A stretch of 8,635 bases of DNA from CAZISM01 sp964541895 (GTDB lineage Bacteria; Zhuqueibacterota; Zhuqueibacteria; Residuimicrobiales; Residuimicrobiaceae). Positions within the stretch are counted from its first letter, which is position 1. The number at the start of each line of letters is the position of its first letter. Made by a program: the position numbers and the translations under genes. The stretch lies in assembly GCA_964541895.1 (NCBI GenBank), contig CAZISM010000181.1, forward strand, positions 1 to 8,635, written 5' to 3'. Below, piece after piece: positions 1 to 5,542 of this stretch. The notes under the pieces were generated by a model. That model worked only from the letters and a program-made list of their open reading frames with translations, ran no database searches and was not told the origin of the DNA.

Positions 1-44
1 GAGAACAGGATTGGCACAGCCAACAGATAAACAAGATTTTTCAT
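1..44 (-). CDS. N-terminal fragment of a secreted protein (partial, runs off left edge)
   Basis: An ATG at 44-42 opens a frame that reads MKNLVYLLAVPILFS and is still open at the window edge. A lysine followed by an unbroken hydrophobic stretch is a typical start of a Sec signal peptide or lipoprotein leader. A good Shine-Dalgarno sequence, AGGGG (minus strand, 58-54), precedes the ATG by about 9 bases and overlaps the stop codon of the GH5 gene. That places this gene 12 bases behind its neighbour, probably in the same operon and possibly translationally coupled to it. Only 15 residues are visible, so no function can be given; another exported glycan-related protein would fit the context. Confidence 0.6.
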   Translation of the reverse strand, partial: MKNLVYLLAVPILF

Positions 45-53
45 CGGTTTGGA

Positions 54-58
54 CCCCT
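54..58 (-). promoter_or_regulatory. Ribosome binding site of the left-edge gene
   Basis: AGGGG on the minus strand, about 9 bases before the ATG at 44. It shares bases with the TAG stop (59-57) of the GH5 gene. This site is the main support for a gene start at 44. Confidence 0.5.
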
Positions 59-1376
59 AGTTCTCATCTTTTAGTAATAAAACCAACCCGGCATCCTGAC
101 GATTAAGGTGTTTTTTCAACTTTAAAGCATCCAGATAGAAAGAAGATTTGCTGCACGTTTCAAACCGGCAGTTTTCCAGAAACGCATTTAAAGCATCTCT
201 GGCCAACGGATAGCCCGGATAGGCCATCACCATGCTTTCCCGATCGGGATACAATGTATTTGTGAATTCAGTCAGTTTGTCCCAATGTTCCGGCTTTTTA
301 ATCTGCAACAGACAATGATCGTTGTTCATTTTTTTCAGGGACCACAAACACCAGCCGAAATTTCGCTCTTCACATCCGGCCCTGACCGAATCGACAAATG
401 AGGGGCTCACTTCGCCAAACTCACCGATCCAAATCGGCACGTTATGTTTTTCACTAAAGCGCTCATAGTAATCAAGGGACGTATAGGCGTGAGTAAAGTT
501 GTACAGGTGCGTGGTATAAACCAGTTTCGAATCGAAAGGAGAGGTAAAAACGTCAAAATTGCGATTCCAGAATGCTCCGGCCAAAAAGAAGATATGGTTT
601 TTGTCCACCTTGCGAATTTCAGCACACAGGCGTTTGTAAAACGGCTCGAGACGCCTGTTAAAGCGGGTGGTATCAATATACTGATGAATCGGTTCGCCCA
701 GCAGGTCGTAGCCCAGCAAATTTGTGTCCTGCGCATAACGCCTGGCAATGGCCGTCCAGATCTCGATCGTTTGCCTTCGGCTTTCTTCCCCATTATCTTC
801 AAATAGCCAGGGATAAAGATAACCGTCATCCGTGGTCCAGCCGGCCTGTCCGCCGGGAGCGCTATGCATATCGAGTATGGCATACACGCTTTCCTGACGG
901 CACCAGCTCAAAACGCTATCCATCAATTGAAATCCGCGCGGCTCCAGACTGCCCAGAAAAAATTCATCGACAAAAATCCGGTAATCAAAGGGGATTCTTA
1001 CCGAGTTCAATCCCAATTGCTTGATGTAGGCAATATCCGCCCGCGTAATAAAGTTTTTCTGATAGTTACGCCAAAATTTCCTGGCATCATCCGGTCCGAT
1101 CAGGTTAGCTGCAATATCATAAAATTCACGAATGGCAAACCGGCCATCAAAGCCGAAAGGATAACCCTCCGGTTCCAGCCAAAAACCCAGGTTTACGCCC
1201 TTTAACGATAAAGGCCTGCCGTCGGGAGTGATGATATTCCGGCCGCTTACGCTTACAAAAGCGCCTTCCGGCACGGTACGCTCCCGATCAACATAGTGAC
1301 AAGCCATACAGAGAAGAATCAAACTTAAAACCAGATGCACCTTTTTCAACTGTTTGGCCCTTTCATGCTTGTCCAC
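57..1376 (-). CDS. GH5 (cellulase-fold) glycoside hydrolase, putative lipoprotein
   Basis: Predicted retaining glycoside hydrolase of family GH5 acting on a beta-linked glycan at the cell surface or in the periplasm. Visible GH5 landmarks, numbered from the GTG at 1376: Arg127 in SVRIPF, His171 in DMHSAPGG, the acid/base Glu228 in LLGEP, the His-x-Tyr pair in THLYNF (290-292), the nucleophile Glu319 in WIGEFGE, and Trp345 in CLWSL. The normally near-invariant Asn before the acid/base is Gly227. The leader has basic residues, then VHLVLSLILLCMAC; Cys26 could be lipidated, but the lipobox is atypical because Cys rather than Leu sits at -3. The first 9 residues look unlike a leader, and an in-frame TTG at 1349 (giving (M)KKVHLVLSL, with AAAGG upstream) may be the real start. 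The roughly 60 residues after the barrel are not recognised. It is the last complete gene of the run, 144 bases after the six-hairpin gene. Confidence 0.88.
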   Translation of the reverse strand: MDKHERAKQLKKVHLVLSLILLCMACHYVDRERTVPEGAFVSVSGRNIITPDGRPLSLKGVNLGFWLEPEGYPFGFDGRFAIREFYDIAANLIGPDDARKFWRNYQKNFITRADIAYIKQLGLNSVRIPFDYRIFVDEFFLGSLEPRGFQLMDSVLSWCRQESVYAILDMHSAPGGQAGWTTDDGYLYPWLFEDNGEESRRQTIEIWTAIARRYAQDTNLLGYDLLGEPIHQYIDTTRFNRRLEPFYKRLCAEIRKVDKNHIFFLAGAFWNRNFDVFTSPFDSKLVYTTHLYNFTHAYTSLDYYERFSEKHNVPIWIGEFGEVSPSFVDSVRAGCEERNFGWCLWSLKKMNNDHCLLQIKKPEHWDKLTEFTNTLYPDRESMVMAYPGYPLARDALNAFLENCRFETCSKSSFYLDALKLKKHLNRQDAGLVLLLKDEN

Positions 1377-1495
1377 TGACCTGTTTCGCCCGGTATGAAA
1401 CGAATGCGGTACACGCCAGCTCCGTCACAGCCCCGGACTTTATTCACGTATTCAATAAAAATCGAATACAAGGCGATATCCTTGAACGGATGTTT
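1346..1495 (-). pseudogene. Decayed DUF5060 domain remnant between two glycosidase genes
   Basis: A minus-strand frame from 1495 to a TGA at 1348-1346 encodes 49 residues. They include HPFKDIALYSIFI, then DGAGVYRIRFIPGETGQWTS. This matches in order the pattern I know for DUF5060, the beta-sandwich at the N-terminus of many putative endoglucanases: (Y)xNPFxDVxL...F, a short gap, then DGxGxYxxRFxPxExGxW. No start codon opens the frame and a TAA at 1498-1496 precedes it. In the next frame, bases 1500-1492 read Tyr-Lys-Asn; removing the two bases AT at 1491-1490 would join this to Pro-Phe and restore YKNPFKD, so a 2-base insertion is one explanation, and a nonsense change at 1498-1496 is the other. 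The catalytic domain that should follow is absent. The remnant's 3' end overlaps the start region of the GH5 gene. Assignment is by eye, without a profile search. Confidence 0.6.
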
Positions 1496-1520
1496 TTATA
1501 AATCGGTGAGGTCCTGGACA

Positions 1521-4049
1521 TCACCGACCATGTATGCATATATGTTCCACTCCCGCCAGTGCGATCTCAAAATCCACATAACACGATTCACCTACCTTGT
1601 TGACAGCAAAGGGCCGTGGACCATTACCGGCTACTACAGACAGCGGCGAAAAAGCGGCGGGCAACAGGATATGACCTTTCAGAGTATGGCCCGATCCGGT
1701 GACCGTCAAATTAATTTTTTTGGCCGGATCATCTGTTTGATAGCGATAAGCCACATAGCCGTTGGATGATGGATAATGTGCGACCACCGTGACGCAATCC
1801 GTTGTCGTGGTACTCCAGCGCGGCGCCAATCGGACGCGGTCGAAGGCCAAACCAGTGTTCTGCACGCCGGCCAGGCCCTCCATCAGTGCAGCCATGGCAT
1901 TAGCTGCGGCCCAGTTGTCAGGTCCACCGAAGGATTCCAGACTCGGTTGGATATAGAACGGCTGGTCGGCAAGGGTGATCGCCAGCACGGTATAAATGCC
2001 GCCTTCGATGGGCGCATGCAATACCAACTTTTGGATCTCCTTATCCGGTTCGGGATTTTCGAGAGCCATCCAGCACACGCCTACGCGGGAGCTTACCGGA
2101 TTAGGCCCGGCCCAGGCCACGCCTGCCCGGGGCTGCTTTAGTTGCGCGAACCACCAGTTGGTGACGTCCTTGAATTTGATGATGTTGCGCGATTGTTCGC
2201 TGCCGTCGCGATAACGAAAGGTGACAGCGCCGGCAAAGGTGCTGGGCGTATTGTCCGAGGAAGAGTGCAGCAGATAAACCGTGGCAGCTTTATTATTCAC
2301 GGCAAGTTCCAGGGCTCGTGGAAACCCTGGTTTGGTGGACACGGCTACCGCGGCCCGGCGATGGTTTTTCGACGGATCGATCACCTGAAAGCGGATGTCG
2401 TGGAACCGCTGCTCGCCTGTCGGCAACCCGCGCATGTCGTTGCCCGGGCGGTCTGCGTTCATCCATTTAAAGACTTTATTGTTGCCGATGTCCCACAGAT
2501 CCATATTGGCGTATGGCGAGAGATCAACGGGCCGAAAGACCGGCGCCGGCGGCGGCGCAGGAACAGCACCGGTGTAGGCAAAATAGAATCTATCTTTCCC
2601 CCGTTTGATCAACTCCAGGGTCCGCAGCAGGACATCGGAAGCATAATGCTCATAACCGTTTTCATAGGCGCCGCGCACCAGCTCGCCAATGGCATGCCCG
2701 GCGACGCCGCCGTTCATATACTGCCATTTGGCGTCATGTTGCGAAAAACCCTTTTCAAACGGCGGGTAGATGGCGTACCATTCGCCGGGCGAGCCTTGCG
2801 GAAGCTTTTTGCGCAAATCGAGATAGGTGTTGATAATAGCCGCGTTCATTTCGCGGGGCAGTCCGCGATTAATGGAATACATGTTACCCTGCGCTATCTG
2901 CGATTTTTCATCAACGCCCAGATTGCGTTTCACCGAGGGATCCTCGTCGATGAAATGAACAAAGTAACGGCCGTTCCAGGACAGCTCAATCAGCCGTCTC
3001 AAAATTTCCTGCGCCCGCTCGTGGTACACCGCAGCTTCTTGTTTGCGTCCAGCATGCTCCAGCATTTCAGCCAACCGGTTACAGGACTCGTAATAACCGG
3101 TATTGTCGCCGAAAAAGATGCCGAATTTTGTTTTACCCGGCACCACCACCATGGTGGGACTGATCGGCCAGGGGGGCGTATACTCATCATCCACCTGAAA
3201 ATCCCACGAATCGATGCAATAGGGACGTTTCAACAGTTGCAAGCGTTTGGACCACTTGAGCGTATCAGTGACGCAATAATCCAAAGCAGCCATGGCAGAA
3301 GCAAGCTTGCCCTGCATCCACTGGCTGTCTCCGCCGGCCTTCCAGTGCTGCCAGATCATGCCGATGTAATTGTACTCTACATGATTTTCCGCAGGCTGAC
3401 GCACAAACCAGGCGCCGTTGTGCCGGTCGTAATAGCCGAGAAAGGCGTAGGCGGTCTCATAATAGTAGTGATCGTCGGTATCAGGCCGGACAAAACTCCA
3501 GATCATCCCGTCCTTTTTTTGATTGGCAGCCAGCAGGTCTGTCAAATCCCGGCTATAGGGGCTGAAATATTTCATGCCCTGGATGACGTTGTTGTTGTCC
3601 AACACCCAGTTGACGAAATAGCGATACACATCGCCCTTCCACACCACCTCTTCATAACCATCCGGCGCATAGACCAGCATGCCCTGGTGGAGCAATTTGA
3701 ACAATTCGCTGAATCGTCCTCCATCATTGACACGGGTTTCTGCCTTGAGTTGAAATGAGGTGGCGGCAAGCGCTCGTCCATCGACGTCAAACAAGGTTGC
3801 GACTTGAGTTCCGGCAGCACCGCCGGCGAGAAACCGATATTCACCATTGGCCTTGGTAGAAATATATGCCCTGCCCGCTCCATCTTGGACTGAAAGACGG
3901 CCTTCGGGAGCGCAGACCAGAGTAACCGTGTCCAACGGCGCAAACACAGCCGATGCATGGCGCACGGCCAGCAGGCTCATGGATTGACCGGCAGACGACT
4001 CAAAGGCCGTCAAAACCGGAATAAGAATCACTAAGATTAGTTGTTTCAT
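1521..4049 (-). CDS. Large secreted (alpha/alpha)6-barrel glycosidase-like protein, family not recognised
   Basis: An 842-residue protein with a signal peptide (about 1-20, MKQLILVILIPVLTAFESSA). Residues 25-105 look like a beta-strand-rich domain. Residues about 110-490 are helical and rich in aromatic and acidic residues, as in six-hairpin glycosidases: WKGDVYRYFVNWVLDN (137-152), DSWDFQVDDEYTPPW (280-294), GDNTGYYESCNRLAEML (314-330), WYAIYPPFEKGFSQHD (424-439). A Pro-rich linker (497-508) leads to a beta domain (about 545-635) resembling galactose-binding modules. Residues 703-745 (NWAAANAMAALMEGLAG, then LAPRW) look like the last barrel helices, and a beta-rich end closes the protein. 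Acidic residues such as Asp280, Asp283, Asp287, Asp288 and Glu432 are catalytic candidates only. The ATG at 4049 has the purine-rich AGAGAAAAAG before it and lies 18 bases after the GH28-like gene. I see this fold but cannot name a GH family or substrate. Confidence 0.8.
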   Translation of the reverse strand: MKQLILVILIPVLTAFESSAGQSMSLLAVRHASAVFAPLDTVTLVCAPEGRLSVQDGAGRAYISTKANGEYRFLAGGAAGTQVATLFDVDGRALAATSFQLKAETRVNDGGRFSELFKLLHQGMLVYAPDGYEEVVWKGDVYRYFVNWVLDNNNVIQGMKYFSPYSRDLTDLLAANQKKDGMIWSFVRPDTDDHYYYETAYAFLGYYDRHNGAWFVRQPAENHVEYNYIGMIWQHWKAGGDSQWMQGKLASAMAALDYCVTDTLKWSKRLQLLKRPYCIDSWDFQVDDEYTPPWPISPTMVVVPGKTKFGIFFGDNTGYYESCNRLAEMLEHAGRKQEAAVYHERAQEILRRLIELSWNGRYFVHFIDEDPSVKRNLGVDEKSQIAQGNMYSINRGLPREMNAAIINTYLDLRKKLPQGSPGEWYAIYPPFEKGFSQHDAKWQYMNGGVAGHAIGELVRGAYENGYEHYASDVLLRTLELIKRGKDRFYFAYTGAVPAPPPAPVFRPVDLSPYANMDLWDIGNNKVFKWMNADRPGNDMRGLPTGEQRFHDIRFQVIDPSKNHRRAAVAVSTKPGFPRALELAVNNKAATVYLLHSSSDNTPSTFAGAVTFRYRDGSEQSRNIIKFKDVTNWWFAQLKQPRAGVAWAGPNPVSSRVGVCWMALENPEPDKEIQKLVLHAPIEGGIYTVLAITLADQPFYIQPSLESFGGPDNWAAANAMAALMEGLAGVQNTGLAFDRVRLAPRWSTTTTDCVTVVAHYPSSNGYVAYRYQTDDPAKKINLTVTGSGHTLKGHILLPAAFSPLSVVAGNGPRPFAVNKVGESCYVDFEIALAGVEHICIHGR

Positions 4050-4067
4050 CTTTTTCTCTCATCAGGA

Positions 4068-5504
4068 TTATTGAATCTGCAGGCCGCGGGTGTTTTGCGT
4101 TCTGATCCTGGCATTTGCCGGATCGGTCAAGTGCCTACCCATATAGGTCAGATTTTCAATGCGGACACGCGCAATGTTTTTCTCTTCATCAAAACCGTGA
4201 AAAATGGAAAAAGGCAAAGGCCCGGCTACCACCTGAATATCCTTGAAAACCAGATCACTGATGCGACCGCGGAATTGTCGATGATAGACTTCTTTATCAG
4301 CGGGAATTTTGAATACTCCGTCCCAGGCGCCGTGCAGATAATTTGTTTCGGCAAACTTGGGATCGCGATTACCGTCCGGACCCCACTGCGAATAAAAGAT
4401 TGCAACATCAAACAGCTTTTGCCGGCTGTCTTCGATGCGGATATTTTCAAAAATCACATCATGCACGTGCGCCGGACCGGCGTTGTGAATGCTCAGCGTG
4501 GCGCCGTCCTCCACGTGAATGATATCGATATTTTCGAAACGAATATTTTTCACCTCGTTTGAATATAATTCGAATCCCACTTCGACCGCATTACCCCAGA
4601 TCGAATTCCAGAAAGTGCAGTTGCGCACCAGAATGTTGTCGGTAGGGTGATCCTGCGGATAATTGCCGTGCGATTTAACGGCGATGCAGTCGTCTTTGGT
4701 GTGCGCGAACACGCCGTCCACCAGAATATCCCGGCAGCGCACCAGGTCGATGCCGTCGTCGCCGCCGCTTTCGCTGACGATGCGAATTCCGTTGATTTCC
4801 GCAAAGCGGCAATGGAACAGGGCGGTCTGCCAGGTGGTTCCGTTATGCAGAGTAACATCCTTGAGTTTGATACTTTCACAATCGGTCAACGAAATCCAGC
4901 GATGGAGGTTGCCGGGCAGGTCGCGAACCCGTGAACCGTCAAGAATGCCGCGGCCGCAAATTTTGATATTCTTTTTCCCCGTGGCGGAAATGGTTCCCTG
5001 CACCACGGCGCCGCCTTCGATGTAGACCGTCTGGTTGTCGGTCAACTCGAGCGCCACGTTTTTATGGACCCGGCCGCCGCTGAACCAGATCACATTCGGA
5101 TCCGAACGATCCGGTCGTTCGCTCTCGGGGCTGCCGGCAAAGATGAATAAAGGTTGTTGACGAATACGACCGTTCAGCTCGACGCTGAGGTTTTCCGGCC
5201 GGTCGATAGTGAAACGGAAGGAGTGGTCGGTGGTGTACTCGGCCTGAAGACCGGTGCGCAGCGGACGAATGTCCACCCAGCGTACGTCGAACATCGTGTT
5301 GACCTCAACGGTGACCGGCCCTTGAAAATCGAAAACGGCATAAGAGGCAATGGGCGTATCATACACCGGCACCGGGATGCCGTTCACGGTAACGACGTAA
5401 TATTTGTCCGAGACAAATTCCGTCGGCCCCGGCCAGGTGATCACCTCCGACATCAGCCTGGAGGCCGAAAACAACAAAATCGTCAGGTGGTAAATGATCT
5501 TCAT
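4068..5504 (-). CDS. Secreted right-handed beta-helix glycosidase of the GH28/polygalacturonase type
   Basis: A 478-residue protein with a short signal peptide (MKIIYHLTILLFSASRLMS), a beta-rich N-terminal domain (about 20-125) and a parallel beta-helix (about 140-460) visible as recurring strands such as VYIEGGAVVQGTI, IKLKDVTLHNG, ILVRNCTFWNS, IRFENIDIIH and VIFENIRIED. The helix aligns with GH28: Asp250 and Asp253 in GGDDGID and Asp271-Asp272 in KDDCIAV match the three catalytic aspartates, with the same 21/22-residue spacing as in fungal polygalacturonases. The Asn before the first Asp is Gly248. The GHG motif is replaced by GNA (304-306) and no RIK motif is seen. The enzyme is therefore probably an inverting glycosidase of clan GH-N type, but polygalacturonase activity is doubtful. 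Gene neighbours are 38 bases upstream and 18 bases downstream. A possible ribosome binding site GGAGAA (5522-5517) is 12 bases from the ATG. Confidence 0.85.
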   Translation of the reverse strand: MKIIYHLTILLFSASRLMSEVITWPGPTEFVSDKYYVVTVNGIPVPVYDTPIASYAVFDFQGPVTVEVNTMFDVRWVDIRPLRTGLQAEYTTDHSFRFTIDRPENLSVELNGRIRQQPLFIFAGSPESERPDRSDPNVIWFSGGRVHKNVALELTDNQTVYIEGGAVVQGTISATGKKNIKICGRGILDGSRVRDLPGNLHRWISLTDCESIKLKDVTLHNGTTWQTALFHCRFAEINGIRIVSESGGDDGIDLVRCRDILVDGVFAHTKDDCIAVKSHGNYPQDHPTDNILVRNCTFWNSIWGNAVEVGFELYSNEVKNIRFENIDIIHVEDGATLSIHNAGPAHVHDVIFENIRIEDSRQKLFDVAIFYSQWGPDGNRDPKFAETNYLHGAWDGVFKIPADKEVYHRQFRGRISDLVFKDIQVVAGPLPFSIFHGFDEEKNIARVRIENLTYMGRHLTDPANARIRTQNTRGLQIQ

Positions 5505-5516
5505 AATTTGGGCATG

Positions 5517-5522
5517 TTCTCC
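5517..5522 (-). promoter_or_regulatory. Candidate ribosome binding site of the GH28-like gene
   Basis: GGAGAA on the minus strand, 12 bases before the ATG at 5504. The spacing is long, but no better site lies nearer. A competing ATG at 5515 is in another frame and meets a stop after four codons, so it does not change the start call. Confidence 0.3.
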
Positions 5523-5542
5523 ATCACGGTTTTCAGACCCTT

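Noticed and set aside
1395..1769. A 124-codon plus-strand frame across the gap before the GH5 gene
   Set aside because: It is antisense to the DUF5060 remnant and to the end of the six-hairpin gene, and its translation shows no recognisable domain, so it is best explained as a shadow.
2142..3758. A 538-codon open frame on the plus strand, opposite the six-hairpin gene
   Set aside because: It lies wholly antisense to a gene with a signal peptide and clear fold features. Its translation shows no recognisable domain or leader. Long antisense frames of this kind arise from codon bias in GC-rich coding DNA.
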